Part shown: one piece after another, positions 33,690 through 46,500 of the stretch
Layout: each line of letters begins with the position of its first letter
Position numbering within the stretch: position 1 is the first letter of the stretch
Assembly (NCBI RefSeq): GCF_905147365.1
Contig: NC_056420.1
Location: 12,782,001-12,846,000 of the forward strand
Length of the DNA stretch: 64,000 bases
Direction of reading: 5' to 3'
Source of the DNA: Aricia agestis
Taxonomy: Eukaryota > Arthropoda > Insecta > Lepidoptera > Lycaenidae
Notes under the pieces: generated by a model
Told to the model about the DNA's origin: nothing
Database searches by the model: none
What the model saw: the letters and a program-made list of their open reading frames with translations, nothing else
Translations under genes and position numbers: made by a program

Positions 33690-33900
33690 AGGCCTGATAG
33701 ACGTACGAACTTAAAGTACGCGGGTTTTAAGTTCGCGAACTTACTCGACTCGCGTCAGTGACACACGAGAATCGCTCACACTGGATTCCCATGCCCCCAG
33801 GCTCGCTCTTTGACAACTTTTTGTTCCGTCCGCGGGATTCGAACCCGCGACCCCTGGCTTGAGCTACTATCAGCCCACCAACTGAGCCACAGAGGTCGTC
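33690..33900 (-). mobile_element. tRNA-derived SINE
   Basis: Minus-strand tRNA-like head at about 33824-33897: box A GTGGCTCAGTTGGTGGG and box B GGTTCGAATCC. The ends of the would-be acceptor stem do not pair, and the body continues past it, so this is a SINE rather than a tRNA gene. Confidence 0.65.
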
Positions 33901-34469
33901 GTTTTAACCTTAAAATATTTGTGGAAATCCAGGGAAGTTTATATTTGTCCCTCTTAATATTATAAACCTTCCGTGGACTTCCAGTGATACGAAGTTCACC
34001 GGGTTCTCATTATGCTTGTGATTAAAGTGTCAAGTTCTGGTTTCCCAGAAGCCTCTAGAGCAATTCACTAACGCGCTTTCAATCGTGTGTCAGAAGCACG
34101 CCCACCTATTGCAAACGCATTACGCCTTTGAGCCAGTGTGACGTAACTTAAGAGGCAGATAGTGAAAAGTAGGACAAGCACTAGGCTAGGTATTGTCAGT
34201 TTCCCTTTGAAGGCTGTATTGTCACGTAAGACAAATTAGGCTGTTAATTAGATGAGTTTGTTTTGAACTATTGGAACAATTTTGATAAAATCTAGTACAC
34301 TTAGAAATAGATGGAAAAGGAAAGATAATTATATTAAACTTTTGTTGGCGGCAAAGTGTATGTTTAAGAGTTTTTTTTTCGGACTCGGTTGACGCTGTAC
34401 AATTTTGTGAGGTTATGAAGAAAAAAAAAGCATTGCTTAGAATAAAAAAGTACTTTGGTTAGACACATA
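33901..34469. other. Spacer, no gene seen
   Basis: No exon or complete repeat recognised. Confidence 0.4.
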
Positions 34470-34756
34470 TTTTTTTTATGTGATAAGGGGGCAAACGAGC
34501 AAACGGACCACCTGATGGAAAGGAAAAAAACTTCCGTCGCCCATGGACACTCGCAGCATCAGAATAGCAACAGGTGCGTTGCCGGCCTTTTAAGAGAGAA
34601 TAGGGTAATAGGGGAGGGTATAGGGAAGGGAATAGGGTAGGGGATTGAAACTCACTCACTCGGCGAAACACAGCGCAAGCGTTTGTTTTCGGTGAGAACG
34701 TGGTATTTCTCCGGTCGAGCCGGCCCATTCGTGCCGAAGCATGGCTATCCCACGTA
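34470..34756 (-). mobile_element. SINE-like element, copy 10 (internal losses)
   Basis: Minus-strand copy missing the GGGCCTCCGG block and most of the palindromic core, leaving GATTGAAACTCACTCACTCG and GCGCAAGCGTTTG. Confidence 0.82.
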
Positions 34757-36418
34757 TGAATAGTATTTTTTATTGAATTGAGATAAGTATGTTACTTTCT
34801 GCTTTTTATTACATATGATTCCTCTCTCAACTTTTCATGACATATTAAATCGAAGCAATAAATTATCTAAATACATTAATTGTCTACACATAAGCGATAT
34901 TATTTATGATTATTATGTTAACAGGCTGATATTTACTAGTTTACTCACTTCTAGTTATTACCTCTATGTTCTTCGTAACTAGTGTTTATTCAACTATTTC
35001 AATATAACATATTCTGATACTAAAACATGCCTATAATATTATAGCAATGACTTATTCTAAGGTTTACTGAAAGTCCTAATAAAAAAATAGATAACTATTT
35101 TTAAAAATCCTTTATCTTTTTAACAGTGTTTTTATTGGTTTTGATTATAGCCTATCAAAAGCTGAAAATCATGATGGAATTTGATCCACTTTCAGAACTA
35201 ATTAATATCACGTATACAAAGACTATAGCATCTAGACAAGTTCAACGACAATTTTAGCGAGCCCCTAGATGATCAATGTTTTTGTGCAATTTCACGTAAT
35301 GTGCAATATTAAGGTTATTATTATTGTTGTCAAATAAATTGTTCAATGATATTGCACAATAAAATTGATCGTGTAGAGGCCCGCTTAAGATCTTATTTCG
35401 TTTTAAACAACTGTGGCCCAAAAATATTTTTTGTATTCGCATCAATATTGATGCCAATCCACTGTAAAGGCATTCATCATGAGTAATGCCGATTTGAGTC
35501 GGATTTGAGCGTCAATTTTCCGCTCTATCCATGGATGAAACTAGTGATAATCGTCCGATTGTAGAGATTCAATAATTTAATCGTACTTACTGTATCAATT
35601 TCATGCGTGTTTTGAAATGAAAGGAAAATCTGTTGGTCCGGTTTACCATGTTGATTGTAGTTAAAATTGAATTTGACGTGAAATAAATCAGAATACTTAG
35701 ATAATATTATAATTTTTTTAACTTAACAATTATTATATTAACAGTAATACAATATTGTAAACTTACTCGTTATAAATCATAAGACTAGAATATAATATTA
35801 TTTTACAAAATTCATAATATTATGATACCTAAGTCTTTGTAAAAAGTACCTTCGTATTACGCTTTCATATTATTTAAGAAGACGTATTTAAGCTCTCTGT
35901 AGAATAATTACAGAGTAGACAGAATGATAGAGTATGCCGACTTAGAACTGATGTTGAAATTTTGAAATTTGACGTATTATGACGAAAATCGTCGCCAGGG
36001 TTGTTAAATTGTTATCTACGAATTTAAAACTATGACATATTCGCTGGACGTGTTCCTCTTTGGTCGTATTGTTGTTTGTGTTTTGGCACATGCGATTAAA
36101 ATTGACAGAATCCAATTTTGAAATCTTTATTGTAAATATTTAAAAATAAATTATATCAGCCAGCGCGAGGCACATTCCGTTCATAATCCTTGTGAAACCC
36201 GACGAATTTGACAGATATTGAAACCTGTTCGTTTCTTTGCAGTCGAACTACTGGTAGTTATGTCTATTGTGATAATTAGTTGAGATGAAAGAATATTGAT
36301 TTAAATCCCTTTGACAGCAAAAGACTACTAAATAATTTAGAAATATAATATTAATATGTACATGGAAAATGACTGGTAATATATTTTGCAATGGAGCTTC
36401 TTATATCATATAGTATAT
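34757..36418. other. AT-rich stretch, no gene seen
   Basis: About 1.7 kb without a recognisable exon or complete repeat. Confidence 0.5.
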
Positions 36419-36753
36419 ACGTCGGAGAGCCATGCTTCGGCACGAATGGGCCGGCTCGAAAGGATAAATACCACGTTCTCACAGAAAACCGGCGTGAAAC
36501 AGCGCTTGCGCTGTGTTTCGCCAAGTGAGTGAGTTTACCGGAGGCCCAATCCCCTAACCCCTACCCTATTCCCTTCCCTACCTTCAACTATTCTCTTCCC
36601 TTCCCTACCCTCCCCTATTACCCTACTCCCTCTTAAAAGGCCGGCAACGCACTTGCAGCTCTTCTGATGCTGCGAGTGTCCATGGGTGACGGAAGTTGCT
36701 TTCCATCAGGTGACCCGTTTGCTCGTTTGCCCCCTTATTTCATAAAAAAAAAT
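36419..36753 (+). mobile_element. SINE-like element, copy 11
   Basis: Full-length plus-strand copy; the pyrimidine tract includes CCTTCAACTATTC, a variant shared with copies 9 and 13 in complement. Confidence 0.85.
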
Positions 36754-36956
36754 GTAATGGAGAATTCAGTCAAACGTTTCTTCCAACTTCAAGTCGTGCC
36801 GTAACCGCACTTTTGGCGCAAAAAGAACTTTTGATATTCTTTCTCAGGACTTCTATTACAAAGTATTTCGATTAAGAATATCATCAATTTCGATTAAACA
36901 GTTTTAGCTTAAAGAGGTAAAAAATATATAAATTTAAACTTTTGCATTTCTATCTA

Positions 36957-37192
36957 CAGGATGTAACAAACCTAAGTGATAATACTTTAGGGTGTGTACG
37001 TGCTCCTTGTAAAGAGTTCACTGTGAAAGTAGCGGCGCTGAAAGACCAAATTTTTTTTCCACTTTTGTATGGGCGAGCACCCAAAAGTGAAAAAAAATAT
37101 TGGTCTTTCAGCGCTGCTACCTTCACAGTGAACTCTCTACAAGGAACATATACACACCCTAAAGTATTATTACATAGTTTTGTTACACCTCG
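36957..37192. mobile_element. TA-flanked foldback MITE, copy 3
   Basis: TA, then CAGGATGTAACAAACCTAAG to the inverse GTTTTGTTACACCTCG, then TA. About 100-base arms around a short centre. Confidence 0.8.
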
Positions 37193-37812
37193 TATATAAA
37201 AGTTTGTAACGAACAATGAATACTTTCATTTTACCCAACTTTTCATGAATTTTTACATGGTAGTTGTTTAAGCTCCGGATAAGCACTTTAATTTATCCCG
37301 AAAGTGTACAGCGTTCCCGTAGGAATTATTTGCGCTGGCGAGTTTTAGTTAAACGGCCAATGTTTAAATACAATTTAAAACTCCTCTTCTCGTGTACCGA
37401 CCTCAGTAGGTAAAAAAAAAATCTGTGAACCTTAATTGACGTTTGTTACTTACGGAATCCGAAATTCATTTTCATTCGCTCACGCAAAGGGAAAATTCAT
37501 TCATATTGTAAGGTTCTTTCAGTTATGTAAGGCTTTGAACGTTGCAAATTATTTTTATTTCCACCCCTTTAACACTTTTTATTACACAACCAACGGGCTT
37601 TGTTGGATCGGGCGTAAATGATTAAAATACTAAACTGTGAATCTATACTTACATTCTAAATGCGCAATTTTATACGCGTGTATCTGTATGTTTGTTTTCT
37701 TTTGTTCTTATTACACTTGAATTTTTGAACCGGTTTTCATGAAAGATAACAAAGAAAGCAATAAGGATACATACGACAGCGTTTTTCACAGAAAAGTATA
37801 ATAGTTCTCACA
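37193..37812. other. Spacer, no gene seen
   Basis: A decayed repeat with ATCTGTATGTTTGTTTTC and GAACCGGTTTTCATGAAAG lies near 37655-37760. No exon recognised. Confidence 0.4.
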
Positions 37813-37965
37813 CTCCTCCCCTATTACCCTATTCATTCTTAAAAGGCCGGCAACGCACCTGCAGCTCTTCTGATGCTGCGAGTGTCCATGGGCGACGGAA
37901 GTTGCTTACCATCAGGTGACCCGTTTGCTCGTTTGCCCCCTTATTTCATTAAAAAAAAAAACAAC
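37813..37965 (+). mobile_element. SINE-like element, copy 12 (5' truncated)
   Basis: Only the 3' 150 bases remain, starting in the pyrimidine tract (CCTCCCCTATTACCC), with a complete 3' end and A tail. This truncation supports a retrotransposed family. Confidence 0.85.
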
Positions 37966-39237
37966 AAAAAAACTGAATTTCATTGAAATACAGCCGATGC
38001 CAAAAGAAAGAAAAGAAATACTGATATTATAAAATGTCTTGTTTAAAACGTGATATTCTGAAATGCTTCTGCAAGTATTTTAGCTTTTATTTGAAACACT
38101 TTCTTTAGAAAACACTCGTTGCAATCGGTGCTTTGTCTTAATACAATAATGCCATTTGATTTCTCTTTTAGAATTGAACATGAAATCTTTCTGAAGGATT
38201 TTTAAACTGAAATCCGCTTAAGACTTTAATACTGGCGTTATTCTTGCTAAGTTTTTAATCGTGTTTTATTGTCATTTTAAAAGTTAAAAAGGTTTAAAGT
38301 TGAAATATGAATGTACGTCGTATTAATAAAAGTGAATGGTTTAAATGTGTGTGAACTCAGTGAAGTAATAACGAATTTAATTTCTTCGATTTATTGTGTG
38401 GTTATCTTTTAAAAAATCGTATGTGTTGGCTCTACGCACACCGGTACACGGCTTTCAATAGTAAACAGTACAGTGATACAAGGATGTTTTAGCTAGGTCG
38501 AAATTAGAAGATTAAATTATGATTAAACTTCAATTTAATGATGATTTTTGACAGATAATGTATGGGGCTTATGTCAAAATCTTCATAATACATAATATTG
38601 GCAGTGAGACCGTCATCTTGTAGTGTCACTTGAGATATACTCTCTGCTTTACACTCTCCTGTAAATGTCATACAAGTGCCATTTTGCATTAGACCGAATT
38701 CTCACGGGTGTCTATTGAGTGACAGTTGTGGATTTCCTACATCCACGCAACCATGAAAATATATTTTTAAGAGCCACAAGATTCTTATGGCCCTGGGGGT
38801 CTGTAGGTATTAAACAACAAATTCTCTAATTTTATAATAAGAACTCACTTTGCAAACATAATTCTCTGTGATTTATAGCATTGGAGGATTCCTTAACAAG
38901 CTATATTAATAGATATTATCGCTATGCGGTGGAACTTTTAATCGTCCAATAAAACTGTAAAGGCTGTTCAAAGTTTGCCGAAGAATGCCGGCACTTAATG
39001 AGAACACGCAAGCTAACATTTTTCTTGTAGAGCAGTTTAAAAGAGCATTAATAGCTCGATACTTTTTCATATAATTAGGTATGTTTTTAATTTATTTTTA
39101 TTAATATAATAAGTAACAGGATACTTATAAAGTGTTCGGTCGAACATAAGAGATGAATTAAAAACGGAACTTTTTTGATAGCTGTATTCCAGTTTTAACA
39201 ATATTTAGGGTTAATATTATACAATTTGAAACTATGA
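37966..39237. other. AT-rich stretch, no gene seen
   Basis: No exon or complete repeat recognised. Confidence 0.45.
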
Positions 39238-39365
39238 GCGTCCACGGCGGTTGTATGTATAGAAGTGGGGCTCGCGGTGTACCTCGTACCGCGCCGCGAA
39301 TGTTCTCGTGCGTGTGAGTGGGATGGAAGAGCGCCGACGGCCGCGCTCGACGATTGTGTAAATGT
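39238..39365. other. CpG-rich island of unknown role
   Basis: About 130 bases with many CG dinucleotides (CGTACCGCGCCGCGAATG, GCGCCGACGGCCGCGCTCGA) in AT-rich DNA, directly left of a TIR element. Could be a promoter or untranslated exon, or part of an unrecognised repeat; nothing decides it. Confidence 0.35.
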
Positions 39366-39383
39366 GTAGGTGTTCGCAGCTAA

Positions 39384-40345
39384 TACTGCATTTATACATT
39401 CGCGTTCGCCATTCGCCTCGTCATTCGACGTTGATTCGACGAAACATTCGTATACGAATGCTGTCGCGAACTTTGTCGCGAACTACCGTTCACACATTCG
39501 TGGGGTGGTTCATTTTGACATTTGCACACGAACATGGAGGACGTGTTCATATTATGATAGCAATGTTGAATGAAAAATATGAAATTTATTATTGCGATAT
39601 TTTGGGTTCTAAAAAAATTAGCTCTTCCTTTTTGTAAAATTCTAGGAATTCTAAAATTCGCTTTTCACTCCACTCCATTTTTATTACATAATAATAATAA
39701 TAATACTAAAATATACTAATAATAATATTTATTAACAACCAAAATATATTTCCTTATTATATCAGCCAAACTGCATAGCTGTAGTTTGTCGGCGGGCTAC
39801 GCGGTCATAAATACTAAGAAACTAATAAATATAATACTTATTATACTTTAACAACAAAATATAATCTTTTTGTATGTGTTATATCTTAAATTATGACTTA
39901 TATCTTATAAGTTTACACAATGGTAACTTACTAATGCCACGTATGTGGCATTAGTAAGAAAATAAACGACTGTAATAACTAATAACATTGTACAAACATT
40001 ATTATAATGATAACATGATTACATTATAATATTATACACTGTACTAAAAATAGGCTTATTTTCAGTACAGTGTACTTAAGTCAAATATGTATGTTCAGCT
40101 TTGTACTGCACGTCCTGTAGGGTCGGACGTTAGCTGTCAACTGAATGCAGGCGAATGTGTAAACAGTAAGTTCGTATTCGCTATTCGTGCCCTTTGATTC
40201 GCGCCCGAAAAACCGCTCTTAACGCGAATGCCACGAATAGCGAGGCGAAGTGCGAGGCGAATAGCGAGCGCACTGTTTACACATTCGTGTTCGTCATTCG
40301 CCTCGTGATTCGCCTCGCTATTCGTGCGAATATATAAATGCGGTA
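39384..40345. mobile_element. TIR element of about 960 bp with TAA flanks
   Basis: Ends TACTGCATTTATACATTCGC and the inverse of TACCGCATTTATATATTCGC, flanked by TAA. ATTCGCCTCG-type motifs repeat inside both arms. The AT-rich middle holds two smaller hairpins, at 39927-39958 and about 40034-40074. No transposase. Confidence 0.6.
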
Positions 40346-40501
40346 TAAGGCGCGAACATAAAGGGCTTCTGTGTGTTCATTACAAGAGCACTCTTTCTTC
40401 ATGCTCTAGTAGCCTAGTGAAACGGATGGCTGTCATGATGATCAAGAGATCAGGAGTAGGATGGACGTTATGTCCATCAGATGCATACATTAGCCCTGTA
40501 T

Positions 40502-40631
40502 AGTCTGTCAAAAAAGTGGAGAAATTAAAAAGTGGCAACATCGTAGTGTCATCCCTTTCAAATCAATCAAGAAAAAAGGGCTGACACTACGATGTTGCCA
40601 CTTTTTAATTTCTTTACTTTTTTGACAGACT
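40502..40631. mobile_element. 130-bp foldback element
   Basis: Almost perfect palindrome with roughly 50-base arms (AGTCTGTCAAAAAAGTGGAG ... GTGGCAACATCGTAGTGTCA) around a 28-base centre. Confidence 0.8.
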
Positions 40632-40659
40632 TTATTTATTTAGGTCATGGCTTATGGGC

Positions 40660-40790
40660 GGCAGCGTCCTGTAACGTCCTAGGGGGCGGCAGCGTCCGAT
40701 GATAGCAGAGTTTGTAGATAGGGGCAGCAAAATTAAAGTGGCCTAAACTCATAAAAAATATAAATCCGGCCCTGGCATATTATCATACCA
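40660..40790. repeat. GGCGGCAGCGTCC repeat, copy 1
   Basis: GGGGGCGGCAGCGTCC to ATAAATCCGGCCCTGG; matched by a diverged copy at about 49140-49262. Confidence 0.5.
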
Positions 40791-41499
40791 TTTTATCAGA
40801 TAATCAGGTGAAGATATCAGGCTGGTCACTAAAAAAAAACATAAGATAATATAATTCGTGAACAAAGCACGGAAATGAATCTCTCGATTTCTAAGTAGGA
40901 TGGCCAAACTCTAAATAAATAAGACTCACTAGTGAGAATCCACTTATCGATAATAACATTTATTCAAACGACTATAATATTTTTAACATTGCTTGAACTG
41001 TATAGTTCCTTATATAACAGAAATCTCGCTTCAGCATTTCCCTTGTACCTCATTCTGGAATGGTCTGGGTAACAAATAGCTCGCCGGTAACGCTGCACGC
41101 TGTAGGGAGTAGGGACATTGTTTCAAATATAGCTTCCCGATGTTTATCATACTTGCATTTTATATAATGTTACTGTGCAATTGTGCAATGTTATTTTTTT
41201 TTATTTCATGACACTTTGTCTAGTTCCCTAACCTGCAACTATGACGTAGGTTTGATTTATATTCCAAACCGCTTTTTCGCGCGACGGCCGGAGGGGCATG
41301 ATAACGACAATTTAGGTTGTCGTGTTGAGTGAACTAATTTTACGAAAGTTTCTATATTATGATACAAATCATACTTTGCAACCTAAGTTAGTAGTGAAAC
41401 AGAAGCTCTGCCTTATCAAATACATACATACAGATTTCGCTGAGAGCTAAAAACATTCCTAACTTCAACTCCTTCGTTTGTCATTAGTCAGTTAGCACA
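40791..41499. other. Spacer, no gene seen
   Basis: No exon or complete repeat recognised. Confidence 0.4.
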
Positions 41500-41502
41500 A
41501 AA

Positions 41503-41671
41503 TCCTACTAATATTATAAAGGCGAAAGTTTGTTTGGATGTATGGATGTATAGATGTATGGATGTATGGATGTTTGTTACTCTTTCACGCAAAAAGTACT
41601 GAACGGATTTTAATGAAACTTTACAATACTTATAAGTACATCAGAATAACACATAGGCTACAATTTTAACC
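41503..41671 (+). mobile_element. Helitron-like 5' end
   Basis: TCCTACTAATATTATAAAGG followed by GTTTGTTTGGATG and a small GTATGGAT tandem. Runs into the TTTTAACCGACTT repeat. Confidence 0.5.
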
Positions 41672-42108
41672 GACTTTCAAAATGGGGGAGGTGTTATGTT
41701 CGTTTTCTTACATTCCACGATTACTCCGCCGTTTGTTAACCGATTTTCAAAATTTTTCTTTTGGTATATAGGGTATCATCCCAATTTGGTATTGTATTCA
41801 CAAAAGTGGTGATCTGATGAAGGATCCATAAGTAATCGAGGGAACTCCTCAAAATTTATAGGGAAACATGTGGTGACTTCGGTTTCGTGAGAAGTATTCT
41901 AAGCATATGCTACCAACAAGTAAGATTTTGCACCGAGGTATACCTGGTATACCGTGGTTCGGAAGGTGCTGAGAGAACTCCTGATTCCTTATAGATACAA
42001 GTTTGGGAGTTTCGGCGTTGTTTTAAGAACGGAAAGCATATTATACTACTATGCAAATTACATTCGCCATCAACATCATCATCATCATCATCATCATCAC
42101 CACCATAT
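41672..42108 (+). mobile_element. TTTTAACCGACTT-family repeat, copy 2
   Basis: Homologous to 28554-28960 and ends in an ATC microsatellite of about nine units (42070-42099). A 3' microsatellite tail suggests a retroelement end. Confidence 0.7.
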
Positions 42109-42189
42109 TATACCATGTTATTGGTACTTTTAATAGTCTTTTAGATCGAGACTCGAGTTTGTCAAGCGATAATAAAAAAAAAAGCTATA

Positions 42190-42533
42190 CCTACTTACCT
42201 AATATTATAAACCTGAAGAGTATGTTTGCTTGAACGCATTCATCTCAGGAACTACAGGTCCGATTTAAAAACATATTTCAGTATTAGATAGCTCATTTAT
42301 CGAGTAAGACTATACGCTAAGACTAATACGACCGAAGGAACTCAGGAAAATGTGGGAAAAAAATAAGAAATTACGAACCACTGGAGCAATTTTTATGGCA
42401 ATATTTGGCACAGATATAGAGTAGACCAAGTGAAGGGAGTAGGGACATAAGAGCTATTTTTTATGGGAAAATGCACGGTTTCCGTAAAATTCCTAATTTA
42501 CGCGGGCGAAGCCGCGCCGGTAATCTAGTTTGT
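42190..42533 (+). mobile_element. Helitron-like element, second subfamily
   Basis: Head CCTAATATTATAAACCTGAA, body CTCAGGAACTACAGGTCCGA, tail hairpin CGCGGGCGAAGCCGCG and AATCTAG followed by T. Both ends are present. Confidence 0.65.
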
Positions 42534-42874
42534 AATATTTTCATGCATAGCTCCCACGAAATGATAAATTCGAATAAACCTTTTGTCTCTCTCAAATTGT
42601 ATTTCTTTATATATTTCTGAAAACTTGTTTGTATTTTTGTTTTGTGTAAATTAAGGCAGGACTATTATAATTATACTGTAGGTACTTTATGAAATAAGAA
42701 ATAGCATGGTTTTTTGTGTTAATCCAGACTTTCAGAGTTTTTGTTGATTGGCTAATATTTTTGTCAATCATCAATGGTATTTTACGTTGGCCAATCAAAA
42801 TATATTACTCGTAGTGAAGAGATATATCGAACATACTTAGGACTATGTTCTTTAAAGGCTTGCTCGAAATTTGG
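42534..42874. other. AT-rich spacer, no gene seen
   Basis: Contains a GATTGGCTAATATTTTTGTC/GTTGGCCAATC pair that may be a weak inverted repeat. Nothing else recognised. Confidence 0.35.
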
Positions 42875-43215
42875 CTTTTTTTTTTAATGAAATAAGGGGG
42901 CAAACGAGCAAACGGGTCACCTGATGGAAAGCAACTTCCGTCGCCCATGAACACTCGCAGCATCAGAAGAGCTGCAAGTGCGTTGCCGGCCTTTTAAGAG
43001 GGAATAGGGTAATAGCGGAGGGTAGGGAAGGGAAGGGAAGGGAATAGTTGAGGTAGGGAAGGGAATAGGGTAGGGGTTAGGGGATTGGGCCTCCGGTAAA
43101 CTCACTCACTCGGCGAAACACAGCGCAAGCGCTGTTTCACGCCGGTTTTCTGTGAGAACGTGGTATTTAACCGGTCGAGCCGGCCCATTCGTGCCGAAGC
43201 ATGGCTCTCCCACGT
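42875..43215 (-). mobile_element. SINE-like element, copy 13
   Basis: Full-length minus-strand copy about 120 bases past the poly(A) signal of the Dpr-like gene and in the same orientation. Confidence 0.85.
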
Positions 43216-43333
43216 ATAAATCTTGTCATCATTATCAGCTACCATGCTGCAGATTGTTTTACCATCAACAATAACTCAGCTAATTAAAGAGTATAAGGCA
43301 TCTCAAATAAAACCCATCAGTATTTAATAAAAC

Positions 43334-43339
43334 TTTATT
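43334..43339 (-). promoter_or_regulatory. Poly(A) signal of the Dpr-like gene
   Basis: AATAAA on the minus strand, 33 bases after the stop codon at 43372-43374. Implies a very short 3' untranslated region if used. Confidence 0.55.
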
Positions 43340-43371
43340 TCGTGTAACTATAATTTAAAACAGTATTTACA

Positions 43372-43508
43372 TCACGTCGGCAAAATGTACGCCAGCATGC
43401 GCGCCAGGGCGATGATCACAGTGGAGAGCGGCGCGATCATGATGAGGATGGTGTCAGCGCGGGGCGAGAGGGGGGTGCCGCCCGCGTGCAACTCCGCGAG
43501 GCTTTCTT
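43372..43508 (-). CDS. dpr-like: Dpr-like exon 6: C-terminal tail and stop
   Basis: Encodes EESLAELHAGG, a short linker and the hydrophobic tail ILIMIAPLSTVIIALARML, then TGA. The acceptor reads CAGAAG, a NAGNAG-type pair that could drop one glutamate. GC-rich against its surroundings. Confidence 0.88.
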
Positions 43509-46500
43509 CTGGAACAAATGGGTAAGTATTAGTTTTTAGTGCAACGAGCTGTAGGGATTCTTAGGGCCAGTAGCGGCGTTAGGGGGGAGGCGACCGCCAA
43601 GGGTACTGGATAAAAAGGGGCGCGGTATGCACCCCTTATGTTTAGCTCTATGGTTGCCATGCTAGGGCTATTGTAGCCCTAGCATGGCAACCAGCAGAAA
43701 TGCGAAAGTATAGACAAGCTGAGGACATCAAATTAAGGTGATGTTCCGATCTTTACTGCGACTAATAGCGACCGACAAAAATTCAATTAAAATGCCACTT
43801 TATGACAGACTATATATAGTATATGTAGTCATAAAGTAGGATATTATTTGAAGTTTTAGGACTATAGTCTGTCATAAAGTGGCATTTTAATTGAATTTTT
43901 CGGAACGAAAAAAGATCGGAACGGCACCTTAAGTCCTTCTCCACAGTTTGTCTATACTTTCGCATTTCTACTGGTGGCCATGCTAGAGCTACAGAAGCCT
44001 GGGCGCCGAAGAAATCTCGCCCAGGCTGATAGTGCTGAAATCGGTACTGCTTAGGGCTAGTTCGCATTAAAATGTGACGAGGCGATTTAAAATTGGAATT
44101 GGCATCCCGACACCGCAAGTGGAAAGAATGTCAATTCAATGTGTATGAAGAAGGGCTATGTTTTTAGGGTTTCGTAGCCAAATGGCAAAAAACGGAACCC
44201 TTATAGATTCGTCATGTCTGTCTGTCTGTCTGTCTGTCCGTCCGTATGTCACAGCCACTTTTCTCCGAAACTATAAGAGCTATACTATTGAAACTTGGTA
44301 GGTAGATGTAGTCTGTGAACCGCATTAAGATTTTGATACAAAAATGGAAAAATTATTAAAAATTTTAGGGGTCCCCATAGGTACAACTGAAACAAAAAAA
44401 AAATGTTTTTTCATCTAAGCTATGCGTGTGGGGTATCTATGGATAGGTCTTAAAAATCATATTGAGGTTTCTAACATCATTTTTTTTCTAACCTGAATAG
44501 TTTGCGAGAGAGACTCTTCCAAAGTGGTAAAATGTGTGTCCCCCCCTCTCTAATTTCTAAAGTAGACATGATAAGTCAAAAAAAAAATATATATGATATA
44601 CATTACTATAAAAACTACCAACGACAATTGGTTTGAACGAGATCTAGCTATTACTTTTTTTTAAACGCCATAAATGGTAAACCTTAAATTAACTTCCATT
44701 AAATCAACTGAAATATAAAAATAAATCAAAAACCTTTAAATTTCATAAAAATAAACCTTATTGCTGCTGCGGAACCCTTCATGGGCGAGTCCAACTCGCA
44801 CTTGGCCGGTTTTTTTTGTACAATACAATAAAACAATAAAATTGGTATTTCGAAGATTAAGACAAAGAGCATATTTTTGTTATGTAAAAAAAAAATCGGC
44901 CAAGTGCGAGTCGGGCTCGCGCACCGAGGGTTCCGTACTGGTATAGAGTGAAAGGAGACAAAAAAAATGTGTTTTTTGTTTGGGAACCCCCCTTAAATAT
45001 TTACTTTATTTTAATTTAAACACATCAACACACGACAATTATTAAAGTACAAATATAACTAAGGATTTTGTGAAAATTTCAAGTGCCTGTTACCATTATT
45101 AATTACGATCAAAAAAGGCCAAAAAAATCACGTTTCTTGTATGGGAGCCCCCCTTAAATATTAACTTTATTTTATTATTGGTTCTTATAGTGGCAACAAA
45201 TATACACAATCTGTGAAAAATTCAGACGTTTAGCTATAGCGGTTCTTAAGTTACAGCCTGGAGACAGACAGACAGACAGACATCGAAGTCTCAGTAATAG
45301 GGTCCCGTTTTTACCCTTTGGGTACGGAACCCTAAAACGTATTTGTTAACGTACGTAGAAGAAACTGTCCCATCGTTGGCAAACATTCTATAATTAGGAA
45401 CTTATATTTTTGTTTTAAGAAACTAATGTCAATTATTGTAGAACTCCTAAAGTGATAATAAATATACACGTAATGTAACAAAACCGAAAACTATAGCCAT
45501 AAAACTATTAAGTCCTATTCAGCGTTTTCTCAGTTTCTGCTGACCATACGTCTGGCAGCCACCTGTCTCGGAACACGACATAGCAAACATTAACGAAGGA
45601 ACTTTCTAGTGTTGGCGCAGCGGCCATGTTTGAACTACAAAACACCTCGCCTCACTAATTGCAATAGTTTTCGTTTAAGTGATTTCAACGCTTATTACGA
45701 AAACACCTGTGTATGTTTTTTTATTTAAATCAGAGCAATATCGTTTTGCTATCTGGCAACATCGATCATAAAAGTACTTATTTAATAATTCATTTATTAA
45801 CTAGATAACACTCGCAACTCCGTTGCATCAAAATTGCGCGGGTAACATCATTTTTTTCGGAATGAAAAGTATCCTATGTCCCTTCCTAGAATTCAAAGTA
45901 TCCCCAATCTCTATACAAAATTTCAGCAAAATCAGTTAAATGGTTTGGGCGTGAATACATAACTCGAAAGTCTGCCTATCTGTTACCGTTTAACACTTAA
46001 ACTGCTGAACCTATTTGGTTAAAAATAAACCGATAATTATTATGGAGATACCTTAACGTGTGGAAAAAGACATAAGAATATTTTACTTATCTTCGAAAAA
46101 ACTGCGGTCACCATTTATATTTTCTAAATAACATTACCCCATATTTATTCTGTGAGAAATTAAAACAAACATGATACTTTTAAACGTGCCATTTTATTCT
46201 GATGAAGAGCTACAACTGTTTACTCTACGTAAATATTTTATTACATTAAGTAATTTAAATCAGAATTATTAATGATAAGGTTATATATTTGCTTTACCTT
46301 TTAGGAAATGTTTTATGTTTCGCCTGGGGCATCAAAAGGGCATACGGTGAGCAAATATTGACTTTTATTTACGATTGAGGGTTTAATTATTCAGAGCTCC
46401 AACATCCGTATCAATGTTGGCAGCTTTGAGTTAAGACGCTCCCTCTACGGAGATGCCGTAATTTACCGTTTTTAGAGTCTTACTAACTCACAATTTGAAA

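Noticed and set aside
33824..33897. Possible tRNA gene on the minus strand
   Set aside because: Boxes A and B are present, but the acceptor-stem ends do not pair and the element continues beyond the tRNA length, so it is a tRNA-derived SINE.
36942..37216. Two opposite 85-88 codon frames with similar proteins
   Set aside because: Antisense readings of the same foldback MITE arms; similarity between them reflects the inverted repeat.
42917..43105. 62-codon minus-strand frame just past the Dpr-like gene
   Set aside because: It is the pyrimidine tract of SINE copy 13, downstream of the stop and poly(A) signal.
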